Of a stretch of 22,009 bases of DNA, positions 7,242 through 13,970 are shown piece after piece (position 1 is the first letter of the stretch; each line of letters starts with the position of its first letter). The position numbers and the translations under genes are program-made. The stretch spans positions 1 through 22,009 of the forward strand of contig CAZAEL010000038.1 of NCBI GenBank assembly GCA_964484135.1, in the 5' to 3' direction. This DNA comes from CAZAEL01 sp964484135. GTDB taxonomy: Bacteria; Elusimicrobiota; Elusimicrobia; FEN-1173. Under the pieces are notes generated by a model. It ran no database searches, had not been told where the DNA came from, and saw only the letters and a program-made list of their open reading frames with translations.

Positions 7242-7421
7242 ATGGCCGATACACTGGTTGTTGTCAGCAAGATCAAGAAAATGGTGAAGGAACAGGGCTA
7301 CCGCACGGGCGGGGATTACATCGAGGCGTTGTCCAAGAAGGTGGAGGGCATCGTTTCCGAGTCCGTGAACAAGGTGAAGAACGAAGGCAAGAAAAAGACC
7401 CTGGGCGCGGAGGACCTGTAG
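7242..7421 (+). CDS. Bacterial single-domain histone-fold DNA-binding protein
   Basis: The 59-residue protein (MADTLVVVSKIKKMVKEQGY...) has the pattern of a lone histone fold. A short helix SKIKKMVKEQ is followed by a loop with GYRTGGDYIEAL, a long central helix to about residue 48, then KKKTLGAEDL. That last motif is the K-T/A-x-D-L form of the R-T-x-x-A-x-D signature at the start of the last histone helix, known from archaeal histones and from the Bdellovibrio histone Bd0055. The protein is rich in Lys and should bind DNA as a dimer; whether it wraps, bends or coats DNA cannot be told. An AGGTGG (7229-7234) precedes the ATG by seven bases and a promoter lies at 7147. The gene is too short for many gene finders and would often be missed or called hypothetical. 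Confidence 0.82.
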   Translation: MADTLVVVSKIKKMVKEQGYRTGGDYIEALSKKVEGIVSESVNKVKNEGKKKTLGAEDL

Positions 7422-7443
7422 AAATCTTTTCAAACGCGGACGG

Positions 7444-7507
7444 CGTCCGAAGTCGGTAGTCGGAAGTCCGTGGGCTTTTGACCACGGACCACGGACTATG
7501 GACTCTT
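7444..7507 (+). repeat. Heptad inverted-repeat element A (histone gene / ubiE)
   Basis: The left arm holds four 7-bp units (CGTCCGA, AGTCGGT, AGTCGGA, AGTCCGT, 7444-7471). The right arm holds four more (GACCACG twice, GACTATG, GACTCTT, 7480-7507). AGTCCGTGG (7465-7473) pairs perfectly with CCACGGACT (7489-7497), directly before the ubiE ATG. The ATG itself lies in the third right-arm heptad, so coding begins inside the array. Confidence 0.85.
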
Positions 7508-8238
7508 CTCATATCCGCCGGATGTTCTCCCTGTTGGCCCCGGAATACGACCGGTTCAACCGTTGGTCCAGTCTGGGGTTGGAGGGGGTTTGGCGCCGGG
7601 CCGTGGCGCGCGGGCTTTTTCCCGGCCAAAGGGTCCTTGACCTGGGGTGCGGGACCGGGGAGCTTTCAAGGCTGGCGTGTCGGCGTGTGGCCCCACCACC
7701 TGCCGCGGGCCCATCGGGCCCGGCAGGTGGTGGGGTGACCGGACTGGACTTCAGTTTCGAGATGCTGGGCCGGGCGAATGTTCTGACAAAGGGGGACCGG
7801 CGTTTTCGCGGCTCCGCCATTTCGTGGGTGCAGGCCGGCGCCCAGGCCCTCCCCTTTCCCGCCGGTTGTTTCGACGCGGTCGTTTCCGCCTACGTGCTGC
7901 GCAACCTGCACAAGGCCGGTTTCCTCCAGGCGTGCCTGAGCGAAGCCTTCCGGGTGCTGCGCCCCTCGGGCAGGCTCCTGTTCCTGGACCTCACCCGGCC
8001 CAAGGGATGGCTGCTGAGGCAAGGGCACGGGATCTATCTCAAGACCGTGGTCCCCGGCGTGGGGCGGTGGCTCTTCGGCGGCCGCTGGCCGGGGGATTAT
8101 TTGAAGGACTCCATCGACGGTTTGATGCCGGAAGGAAGTTTGAAGAATTTGTTCGAGAACGCGGGTTTTTCGGAAACGCGGATCCGCCCGCTGTGGGGCG
8201 GCATCGTGAGTTTGTTCGAGGCGGCCAAGCCATGTTGA
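7498..8238 (+). CDS. ubiE: Ubiquinone/menaquinone biosynthesis C-methyltransferase
   Basis: This 246-residue class I SAM methyltransferase has the family N-terminus (IRRMFSLLAPEYDRFNRWSSLG), motif I VLDLGCGTGE (46-55), the acidic end of strand 2 (GLDFS, 82-86), then LPFPAGCFDAVVSAYVLRNL and GRLLFLDLTRP. It would methylate the quinone ring (demethylmenaquinone or the ubiquinone precursor) using SAM. A 15-residue Ala/Gly/Pro segment at about 65-79 is encoded by a palindromic element (7691-7735) between motif I and strand 2; the rest is of normal length. No Shine-Dalgarno is evident before ATG 7498, because the heptad repeat occupies that place. The stop overlaps nuoA. Co-location with NDH-1 and a prenyl synthase fits respiratory quinone supply; menaquinone is my guess. 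Confidence 0.9.
   Translation: MDSSHIRRMFSLLAPEYDRFNRWSSLGLEGVWRRAVARGLFPGQRVLDLGCGTGELSRLACRRVAPPPAAGPSGPAGGGVTGLDFSFEMLGRANVLTKGDRRFRGSAISWVQAGAQALPFPAGCFDAVVSAYVLRNLHKAGFLQACLSEAFRVLRPSGRLLFLDLTRPKGWLLRQGHGIYLKTVVPGVGRWLFGGRWPGDYLKDSIDGLMPEGSLKNLFENAGFSETRIRPLWGGIVSLFEAAKPC
7691..7735 (+). repeat. Palindromic element B, in frame inside ubiE
   Basis: CCCCACCACCTGCC (7691-7704) pairs perfectly with GGCAGGTGGTGGGG (7722-7735). Between them GGGCCC-ATC-GGGCCC (7707-7721) makes an inner hairpin. The unit is 45 bp, exactly 15 codons, and leaves the reading frame open. The arms are identical to those of element C between nuoC and nuoD. Confidence 0.9.
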
Positions 8239-8588
8239 CGCAATATTTCCATGTCCTCCTGTTTTCCCTCATCGGCCTGGGGTTCGGGCTGGTGATCATG
8301 CTGACCGCGTACCTGGTGCGGGCCCGCGGCACCAAGGCCCTGGACCTGTCGCCGTACGAATGCGGCATGGACGCGGTGGGCACGGCCTGGGTGTCGCCCA
8401 ACATCCGTTTTTACATCTTCGCCCTGCTGTTCGTGGTGTTCGACGTGGAGGCGCTCTTCGTCTTCCCGTGGGCGGTCCGGTTCAGGGAGCTGGGCGTCCC
8501 CGGCTTCGCCGCGGTCCTGGTGTTCGTGGCCATCCTGTTCGTGGGCCTGGTGTACGCCTGGAAGCGCGGCGCCTTGAAGTGGGAATAA
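8232..8588 (+). CDS. nuoA: NADH-quinone oxidoreductase subunit A
   Basis: The 118-residue membrane subunit has three helices (about 8-30, 62-83, 88-110). It carries the diagnostic loop LSPYECGMD, whose Cys lies near the quinone/proton junction, and FDVEALFVFPWA. It belongs to the membrane arm at the joint with the peripheral arm. ATG 8232 overlaps the end of ubiE by seven bases, so it is likely coupled to that gene. This is the first gene of an 11-gene nuo set. Confidence 0.95.
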   Translation: MLTQYFHVLLFSLIGLGFGLVIMLTAYLVRARGTKALDLSPYECGMDAVGTAWVSPNIRFYIFALLFVVFDVEALFVFPWAVRFRELGVPGFAAVLVFVAILFVGLVYAWKRGALKWE

Positions 8589-8596
8589 GAGATTTC

Positions 8597-8629
8597 ACGC
8601 CGAAGGCCCGTTCCTGAGGCCGGCGGCGT
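8597..8629 (+). repeat. Hairpin between nuoA and nuoB
   Basis: ACGCCG (8597-8602) pairs with CGGCGT (8624-8629), and GGCC (8605-8608) with GGCC (8618-8621), separated by a two-by-two internal loop. The hairpin ends just before the nuoB ribosome binding site (GGGAGG, 8633-8638). It is not built of heptads. Confidence 0.45.
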
Positions 8630-8647
8630 CAAGGGAGGTCCATCTTC

Positions 8648-9166
8648 GTGGGAATCGTTCTTGAAAAGCTGCCGGGGGTCTGCCACAAACTGCCCGGGGG
8701 GGAGCTCATGCTCACCACCGTGGACTTTTTCATCGACTGGGCCCGCAAATCCAGCATCTGGCCCCTCACCTTCGGCCTGGCCTGCTGCGCCATCGAGATG
8801 ATGGCGGCCTACGCCACCCGATTCGACGTAAACCGCTTCGGCGTCATCCCCCGCCCTTCGCCCCGGCAGAGCGACCTCATGATCATCGCCGGCACCGTGA
8901 CCAAGAAGATGGCGCCCGCCATCGAGAAGCTCTACCAACAGATGCCCGAGCCCCGCTTCGTCATCTCCATGGGCGCCTGCTCCAACTGCGGCGGCCCCTA
9001 TTTCGACTCCTATTCCGTGTGCAAGGGCGTGGACCGGGTGATCCCGGTGGACGTGTACATCCCCGGCTGCCCGCCGCGGCCCGAGGCCCTGCAGAACGCC
9101 ATCCTGGCCCTGCAGAAAAAGATCGACGCCATGTACCTGGCTGGAAACAGGATCAAGACCGCCTAG
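8648..9166 (+). CDS. nuoB: NADH-quinone oxidoreductase subunit B (N2 cluster)
   Basis: The 172-residue peripheral-arm subunit holds the terminal [4Fe-4S] cluster N2 that hands electrons to quinone. Ligands are visible as the tandem C46-C47 (LACCAIEMM), C111 (GACSNCGG) and C141 (PGCPPRPE). The GTG start at 8648 has GGGAGG at 8633-8638 nine bases upstream. It begins 59 bases after nuoA, across a small hairpin. All key residues are intact, so a working quinone-reducing module is expected. Confidence 0.97.
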   Translation: MGIVLEKLPGVCHKLPGGELMLTTVDFFIDWARKSSIWPLTFGLACCAIEMMAAYATRFDVNRFGVIPRPSPRQSDLMIIAGTVTKKMAPAIEKLYQQMPEPRFVISMGACSNCGGPYFDSYSVCKGVDRVIPVDVYIPGCPPRPEALQNAILALQKKIDAMYLAGNRIKTA

Positions 9167-9175
9167 CCCGAACCC

Positions 9176-9715
9176 ATGGACACGGCTTCCATTCTTTCCA
9201 AGATCAAGGAACGCTTCCCGACGGCCGAAGAGGTCGGCTCGAAGGACCCCAAGTGGGTGCCGCTCGCCGATCTCCAGGTGAAGGTGCCGGCCGCCCAGGT
9301 GGCGGAGCTGGCCGCGCACGTCCGGGACAGGCTGGGGTTCGACCTGCTCAATTTCGTGACCGCGGTGGACTGGGTGAAGGACGGCCGCTTCGAGGTGGTG
9401 TACCAGTTCATGCGGTCCGCCGAGCCCCGTTCCAAATTCTTTCTGAAGACGGACCTGCCGCGGCAAGGGGAGCCCGCCGTGCCTTCCTTGACGCCCCTGT
9501 ATCCCGGCGCGGATTGGCAGGAGCGGGAGGTGTACGACCTGTACGGCATCCGTTTCGAGGGCCACCCGGACCTGCGGCGCATCCTGCTCTGGGAAGGCTA
9601 CCCGGGATATCCCCTGCGCAAGGACTACGTGCACACCCAGGACAAATACGACAACGGCCAGGAGATTGGAATTCCAAAAGCCCCGTCCGCGCCGGCCCAC
9701 GGAGCCGCCCAATGA
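9176..9715 (+). CDS. nuoC: NADH-quinone oxidoreductase subunit C (30 kDa)
   Basis: The 179-residue soluble subunit shows the 30-kDa signature: WQEREVYDLYGIRFEGHPDLRRILLWEGYPGYPLRKDY (about 120-157). It packs against NuoD and NuoB in the connecting module. The ATG lies ten bases after the nuoB stop, with no strong Shine-Dalgarno, so coupling to nuoB is likely. It is separate from nuoD, unlike the fused NuoCD of enterobacteria. Its TGA is the first triplet of palindromic element C. Confidence 0.96.
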   Translation: MDTASILSKIKERFPTAEEVGSKDPKWVPLADLQVKVPAAQVAELAAHVRDRLGFDLLNFVTAVDWVKDGRFEVVYQFMRSAEPRSKFFLKTDLPRQGEPAVPSLTPLYPGADWQEREVYDLYGIRFEGHPDLRRILLWEGYPGYPLRKDYVHTQDKYDNGQEIGIPKAPSAPAHGAAQ

Positions 9716-9843
9716 CCCCACCACCTGCCTCGACTGCGAAGCAGGCGTTTGTTTCCGCTGAAACGGGGCCTAAAAATAGGCTTTCAGTTGCAAGAATTCA
9801 TTCAAGAACGGGCACTTTGTGCCCAAGGCAGGTGGTGGGGTGA
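9713..9843 (+). repeat. Palindromic element C (nuoC / nuoD)
   Basis: The left arm starts with the nuoC stop, TGA-CCCCACCACCTGCC (9713-9729); the right arm GGCAGGTGGTGGGG (9827-9840) is its perfect complement. The right arm supplies AGGTGG (9830-9835) four bases before GTG 9840, the nuoD start. The interior is about 97 bp and includes hairpins such as GGGCAC-TTT-GTGCCC (9811-9825). Its first part, CGACTGCGAAGCAGGCGT, is shared exactly with element I at 18983-19000. Confidence 0.88.
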
Positions 9844-11033
9844 GTCCCGACGTCAAGTTCCCGGCCGGCGTCGTGAACGCCCCGGCCGACAGCCTGCTCT
9901 CCGGCCCCTCCTTCGAGACCAAGATGGAGCGGCTCTCGGAGAACGAGATGCTCCTCAACATGGGCCCCCAGCATCCCTCCACCCACGGGGTGCTGCGCGT
10001 GGTGCTGAAGCTGGACGGCGAGGTGGTCACGGGCGCGGTGCCCGACGTGGGATACCTGCACCGGGGCGTGGAAAAGCTGGCGGAGAACCGCACCTACCCC
10101 CAGTTCATCGTGCTCACGGACCGGGACGACTATCTCTGCGCCATGCTCAACAACTGGGCCTACTGCCTGGCCGTGGAGAAACTCCTCAAGGTGGAGGTCC
10201 CGGCCCGGGCCGAATACATCCGCGTGATCGTGGGCGAGCTCAACCGGATCGCTTCGCACCTTTTGTTCATCGGCACCTTCGGCATCGACATCGGCGCCTT
10301 CACCCCGTTCCTGTACGCTTTCGGCCGGGAGCGCGAGATGGTCCTGGACCTGTTCGAGCAGGTCTGCGGCGCGCGCATCACGTACAACTACGTCCGCATC
10401 GGCGGCGTCATGGCGGACCTGCCGGACGGCTGGGCGGACAAGGCCAGGAAGTTCACGGCCCACATGCGCGGCTGCCTGAAGGAATACGACGACCTCTTGA
10501 GCTACAACCCCATTTTCATGGACCGCACCAAGGGCATCGGCGTCCTGCCCAAGGACAAGGCCGTGGCGTACGGCGTCACCGGGCCCAACCTGCGGGCCTC
10601 GGGCGTGCCGCTGGATCTGCGGAAGTCCGACCCGTACGGCGTGTACGCCCAATTCCAGTTCGACGCGGCGGTGCGGCAGAACGGCGACTGCTGGGACCGG
10701 TACATGGTGCGGCGGGACGAGATCGAACAGTCCCTCCGGATCGTGGAGCAGGCCCTGGACGGCCTGCCCGCGGGACCCGTCATGGGCAAAGTGCCGGCCA
10801 TCAACATCCGGCCGCCCGCCGGCGAGTCCTACGCCCAGGTGGAGGGCGCCCGAGGCTGGCTGGGCGTGTACCTGGTTTCCGACGGCGGGACCAGCCCGTA
10901 CCGCCTGCACGTGCGGGCGCCTTCTTTCATCAATTTGGCCCCTTTGCAGGAGATCTTGAAGGGGTGGAAGGTGGCGGACGTGATCGCGATTTTGGGGTCC
11001 ATCGACATCGTGCTGGGAGAAGTGGACAGATGA
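9840..11033 (+). CDS. nuoD: NADH-quinone oxidoreductase subunit D (49 kDa)
   Basis: The 397-residue peripheral subunit forms the quinone pocket with NuoB and descends from the large subunit of [NiFe] hydrogenases. Signatures are NMGPQHPSTHGVLR (about 40-53), VGYLHRGVEK and the C-terminal RAPSFINLAPLQ with IDIVLGEVDR. The hydrogenase-type nickel cysteines are absent, as expected for NuoD. I chose GTG 9840 because AGGTGG sits four bases upstream in the repeat arm. GTG 9819 is an in-frame alternative but would begin inside the hairpin. The N-terminus carries about 28 extra residues before the conserved block. Confidence 0.95.
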   Translation: MSPDVKFPAGVVNAPADSLLSGPSFETKMERLSENEMLLNMGPQHPSTHGVLRVVLKLDGEVVTGAVPDVGYLHRGVEKLAENRTYPQFIVLTDRDDYLCAMLNNWAYCLAVEKLLKVEVPARAEYIRVIVGELNRIASHLLFIGTFGIDIGAFTPFLYAFGREREMVLDLFEQVCGARITYNYVRIGGVMADLPDGWADKARKFTAHMRGCLKEYDDLLSYNPIFMDRTKGIGVLPKDKAVAYGVTGPNLRASGVPLDLRKSDPYGVYAQFQFDAAVRQNGDCWDRYMVRRDEIEQSLRIVEQALDGLPAGPVMGKVPAINIRPPAGESYAQVEGARGWLGVYLVSDGGTSPYRLHVRAPSFINLAPLQEILKGWKVADVIAILGSIDIVLGEVDR

Positions 11034-11038
11034 AAAAA

Positions 11039-11133
11039 GTTCCGAGTTCCAAGCGCCAAGCGAAGAAGTTAAACGATCCTCTGTTCCGTGGTTTCGGCCT
11101 TTGCCTGGAACTTGGAACGCGGAACTTGGAACT
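11039..11133 (+). repeat. Heptad inverted-repeat element D (nuoD / nuoH)
   Basis: The left arm starts five bases after the nuoD stop: GTTCCGA, GTTCCAA, GCGCCAA, GCGAAGA (11039-11066). The right arm is TGGAACT, TGGAACG, CGGAACT, TGGAACT (11106-11133). GTTCCGAGTTCCAAG (11039-11053) pairs with 11111-11125 at 14 of 15 positions. The loop is about 40 bases with no visible motif. Confidence 0.88.
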
Positions 11134-11150
11134 GTCGGCCGGAGGCCGAC
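11134..11150 (+). promoter_or_regulatory. Hairpin over the nuoH ribosome binding site
   Basis: GTCGGCC (11134-11140), loop GGA, GGCCGAC (11144-11150) forms a perfect 7-bp hairpin ending directly before ATG 11151. The Shine-Dalgarno GGAGG (11141-11145) lies in its loop and 3' side. Folding would hide it, which suggests that nuoH translation is coupled or otherwise controlled. Confidence 0.6.
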
Positions 11151-12368
11151 ATGCCTAAAGGCCCCTGGGCGGTCCTGGGCCCCGCGGCCCCGAGCCAGAC
11201 GCCGGAGGCCCTTCGGCGCCGGTACCAGCGGTCTTTCCTCGTGGCGGGCGGGCTCCTGGGCGGCCTGGTGCTCTTGAGCGTCCTGATCGGCGAGCCCCAC
11301 CGGCATTTCACCGCGGCCATGGAGTTCCTGTCCCAAACCGCGGCCAAACGGGGCTGGCCCGCCTGGTTGCCGGACCTGGTGAGGCTCCTGGTCCCCTGCA
11401 GCGTGATCTTGGGGTTGATCCAGCTGGTCCCGGCCTTCATCGTGTGGTGGGAAATGAAGGTGGCGGCCCACATCCAGATCCGGCTGGGGCCCATGCGCAC
11501 GGGCCTGTGGCACGGCTGGGCCCAGAGCATCGCGGACGGCATCAAGCTCCTTTTGAAGGAAGACATCGTGCCCGCGGGCGCGGACCGGGCCGTGCATTTC
11601 CTGGCGCCCATCGTGGTGCTGGTGCCGGCGTACCTGTGCTACGCGCCCATCCCCTTCGGGGACCAGCTGGCGGCCGCGGACCTGGACGTGGGGCTCCTGT
11701 TCGTGCTGGGCGTGTCCGGCCTGTCCGTCATCGGCCTCTTGATGGCCGGGTGGGGCTCCAACAACAAATATTCCATGCTGGGGGGCCTGCGGGCCGCGGC
11801 CCAGGTGGTGTCCTACGAGGTGCCCCGGGTCATCTCGGTCCTGCCCGTGGTCATGTGGGCGGGCACGCTTTCGCTCTCCGGCATCATGCGGGCCCAGGAA
11901 GGGCTCTGGGCCGGGGTCCTGCCGCGATGGTTCATCTTCTATCCGGTGGTGGGGCAGGTGGCCTTCCTGATCTACCTGATCTGCTCGGTGGCCGAGACCA
12001 ACCGGACGCCCTTCGACATCGCGGAGGCGGAGTCGGAGCTGGTGAGCGGCTTCCACACCGAATATTCCGGCATGAAGTTCGCCTTGTTCTTTCTGGTGGA
12101 GTACGCGTACGTGTTCCTGGGCAGCGCCCTGGGCACGGTGCTGTTCCTGGGCGGGGGGGAGCCCCTGCCGCTCCTGGGCTGGATCCCGTCCTACGTCTGG
12201 TTCTTCGGCAAGACCTTCTTCCTGGTGTTCCTGTTCATCTGGTTCCGCTGGACGTACCCGCGCCTGCGGGTGGACCGGCTCATGGAGTTCTGCTGGAAAT
12301 TTTTGATCCCCTGGTCCCTGGCCAACGTGGCGCTGGCGGGCTTCGTCTTTTTGCTGCGGTGGCAATGA
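11151..12368 (+). CDS. nuoH: NADH-quinone oxidoreductase subunit H
   Basis: The 405-residue membrane subunit links the quinone site to the proton channels. Diagnostic parts are EMKVAAHIQIRLGP (101-114), WAQSIADGIKLLLKED (123-138) and ETNRTPFDIAEAESELVSGFHTEYSG, the acidic loop facing the quinone chamber. It is longer than the E. coli protein because about 70 residues, including an additional hydrophobic helix at about 28-46, precede the usual first helix. ATG 11151 has GGAGG at 11141-11145 in a hairpin. Upstream in-frame GTG 11088 would add repeat-encoded residues and is rejected. Confidence 0.95.
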   Translation: MPKGPWAVLGPAAPSQTPEALRRRYQRSFLVAGGLLGGLVLLSVLIGEPHRHFTAAMEFLSQTAAKRGWPAWLPDLVRLLVPCSVILGLIQLVPAFIVWWEMKVAAHIQIRLGPMRTGLWHGWAQSIADGIKLLLKEDIVPAGADRAVHFLAPIVVLVPAYLCYAPIPFGDQLAAADLDVGLLFVLGVSGLSVIGLLMAGWGSNNKYSMLGGLRAAAQVVSYEVPRVISVLPVVMWAGTLSLSGIMRAQEGLWAGVLPRWFIFYPVVGQVAFLIYLICSVAETNRTPFDIAEAESELVSGFHTEYSGMKFALFFLVEYAYVFLGSALGTVLFLGGGEPLPLLGWIPSYVWFFGKTFFLVFLFIWFRWTYPRLRVDRLMEFCWKFLIPWSLANVALAGFVFLLRWQ

Positions 12369-12382
12369 AAAAGCGTGCTTCA

Positions 12383-12460
12383 GTGTTGCCGTGTTGCGGT
12401 GCTGCTGTTAACGGCTTTCGATCTTCCGTTTTGACGGCAGCACAGCAGCACCGCAGCACA
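12383..12460 (+). repeat. Octad inverted-repeat element E (nuoH / nuoI)
   Basis: This has the same design as the heptad elements but with 8-bp units. The left arm is GTGTTGCC, GTGTTGCG, GTGCTGCT (12383-12406); the right arm is GCAGCACA, GCAGCACC, GCAGCACA (12437-12460). The segment 12392-12408 pairs with 12442-12458 at 16 of 17 positions. The left arm begins 14 bases after the nuoH stop, and the right arm ends 29 bases before the nuoI ATG. Confidence 0.86.
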
Positions 12461-12489
12461 TGGTCGCTAAAGTTCGGAGCGATGAATTT

Positions 12490-13002
12490 ATGTTGAATTA
12501 CTTCAAAACCATCGGAACCGTCAGCTGGTCTCTTGTGAAGGGCCTCGGCATCACCCTGCGGCACATGTTTTCGCCCGCGGTCACGGTGCAGTATCCCTAT
12601 GAAAAGCTGAATCTGTCCGACCGGTACCGCGGCGCCCTCGCCTTCCACCCGGACATCTGCATCTCCTGCGAGATGTGCGTGCGCGCCTGCCCCTCCGCCT
12701 GCATCTCCCTGGAGGCGGCGCGGAACGAGCAGACCAAGAAGAAGGACCTGTCCTGGTACAAGATCGATTTCGCCAAGTGCAACTTCTGCCGGCTCTGCGA
12801 GGAGATCTGCCCCACCAAGCCCAAGTCCGTGCACCATTCCCGGGAGTTCGAGCTGACCTTCACGGACCGCAAGGATTTCGTGGTGGAGTGGACCCCCCAG
12901 ACCCCGCAGCCCGCGGGCCTGGAGCCGGGCCAAATCTGGTCCAAGTTCCTGACCAAAGGCGCCTTTCCGGCGGCCGCGGGCAAACCGGAGGCCGCGGGAT
13001 GA
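12490..13002 (+). CDS. nuoI: NADH-quinone oxidoreductase subunit I (2x[4Fe-4S])
   Basis: The 170-residue ferredoxin-like subunit carries clusters N6a and N6b. Both ligand sets are complete: C57-x2-C60-x2-C63-x3-C67-P and C97-x2-C100-x2-C103-x3-C107-P. It passes electrons to NuoB and packs on the membrane arm. ATG 12490 with GGAG at 12476-12479 is preferred over ATG 12460, which would start at the end of the octad repeat. In NDH-1 forms without NuoEFG, this subunit is the likely docking point for ferredoxin, which is relevant here because no nuoEFG accompany the operon. The C-terminal 30 residues are Pro/Ala/Gly-rich. Confidence 0.96.
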   Translation: MLNYFKTIGTVSWSLVKGLGITLRHMFSPAVTVQYPYEKLNLSDRYRGALAFHPDICISCEMCVRACPSACISLEAARNEQTKKKDLSWYKIDFAKCNFCRLCEEICPTKPKSVHHSREFELTFTDRKDFVVEWTPQTPQPAGLEPGQIWSKFLTKGAFPAAAGKPEAAG

Positions 13003-13063
13003 TCCCATCATCCGCTTGGTCACTGAAAGTGACCCCTTCGGGGTCAAAGCAGGTGATGGGATG
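13000..13063 (+). repeat. Palindromic element F (nuoI / nuoJ)
   Basis: The element starts with the nuoI stop, TGATCCCATCA (13000-13010), and ends with TGATGGGATG (13054-13063), whose last triplet is the nuoJ ATG. It is a divergent member of the CCCCAYCACCTG family. Inside, GGTCACT-GAA-AGTGACC and GACCCC-TTC-GGGGTC overlap and are alternative hairpins. The right arm supplies AGGTGA (13051-13056), four bases before the start. Confidence 0.8.
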
Positions 13064-13552
13064 ATCGAAAAGCTGGTCTTCCTTCTCCTGGCCGCGCTGA
13101 CCCTGGTCCCGGCCGTCCTGGTGGTGACGCTGAAGAACGTGTTCCACGCGGCCCTTTTCCTGATTTTGTCGCTCACCGGCGTGGCGGGGCTTTTCGCCAT
13201 GCTGGGCGCGGACTTCCTCTTCGTGGTCCAGATCCTCATCTACGCGGGCGGCATCATGGTGCTCTTGCTCTTCGTGGTGCTCCTGTCCGGCAGCCCCAAG
13301 GACTGGGTGGTGCGGGCCGTGAACGAGCAATGGCTGGGGGCCCTCCTGGTGTCCGCGGTGTTCATGTCCCTGCTGGCCGTCCTTTTCCAGCTTTTGCCCG
13401 AAAACGTTCCGGCGTCCGCGCCCGAACCCACCACCGCGTCCCTGGGCCTCCTTTTGGTCCGGGACATGGTGCTGCCCTTCGAGGCGCTGTCCCTGGTGCT
13501 CCTGGCCGCCCTGGTGGGCGCGGTGCTGTTTTCCCAGAGGAAGGAGGGGTAG
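13061..13552 (+). CDS. nuoJ: NADH-quinone oxidoreductase subunit J
   Basis: The 163-residue membrane subunit has five hydrophobic helices; the third includes the conserved VQILIYAGGIMVLLLFVVLL, whose pi-bulge region switches during turnover in known structures. The length is normal. ATG 13061 lies at the end of element F, whose right arm provides AGGTGA. The stop TAG is one base from the nuoK GTG, so J and K are tightly coupled. Confidence 0.95.
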   Translation: MIEKLVFLLLAALTLVPAVLVVTLKNVFHAALFLILSLTGVAGLFAMLGADFLFVVQILIYAGGIMVLLLFVVLLSGSPKDWVVRAVNEQWLGALLVSAVFMSLLAVLFQLLPENVPASAPEPTTASLGLLLVRDMVLPFEALSLVLLAALVGAVLFSQRKEG

Positions 13553-13553
13553 G

Positions 13554-13862
13554 GTGACGAGCCTGTACGCCTATCTGATGGTGAGCGGCGTGCTCCTGGC
13601 CATCGGCCTGTACGGGGTGCTGGCCCGGCGCAACATGCTGGCGGTCCTCATGTCCATCGAGTTGATCTTCAACGCCGCCAACCTGAACTTCGTGGCCTTC
13701 AACCGTTACCTCCATCCGGGACAGCCCTGGGGGCAGGCCGCGGTGCTCTTCATCGTGGCCATCGCGGCCGCGGAGGCCGTGGTGGGCCTGGCCCTGGTGC
13801 TGGCCATCTACCGGAACTTCAAGACCGTGTTCACGGAAAATTTGAACATCCTGAAGGGTTAA
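13554..13862 (+). CDS. nuoK: NADH-quinone oxidoreductase subunit K
   Basis: The 102-residue subunit has three helices and both conserved membrane glutamates, Glu36 (MSIELIFNAANLNF) and Glu74 (AAAEAVVGLALVL), which form part of the proton path. The start is GTG 13554 with AAGGAGG at 13541-13547. The stop TAA is followed at once by heptad element G. Confidence 0.96.
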   Translation: MTSLYAYLMVSGVLLAIGLYGVLARRNMLAVLMSIELIFNAANLNFVAFNRYLHPGQPWGQAAVLFIVAIAAAEAVVGLALVLAIYRNFKTVFTENLNILKG

Positions 13863-13966
13863 GATGAGAGATCAGAGATCAGAGATGCGAGCCAAAGTCC
13901 GGCGCCTGTTTGATGGGTGTTCCTTTTTCTCTTTATCTCTCATCCCTCATCCCTCATCCCTTATCC
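13863..13966 (+). repeat. Heptad inverted-repeat element G (nuoK / nuoL)
   Basis: Left heptads GATGAGA, GATCAGA, GATCAGA, GATGCGA (13863-13890) begin on the base after the nuoK stop. Right heptads CTCATCC three times and CTTATCC (13939-13966) end four bases before the nuoL ATG. GATGAGAGAT (13863-13872) pairs perfectly with ATCTCTCATC (13935-13944). Confidence 0.9.
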
Positions 13967-13970
13967 ATTT

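Noticed and set aside
9749..11158. Alternative + strand frame through nuoD
   Set aside because: It is shifted relative to nuoD and encodes a Gly/Arg/Pro-rich product without motifs.
13863..13966. Possible CRISPR array in the tandem repeats
   Set aside because: The units are 7 bp with no spacers, and the two arms are complementary rather than directly repeated.
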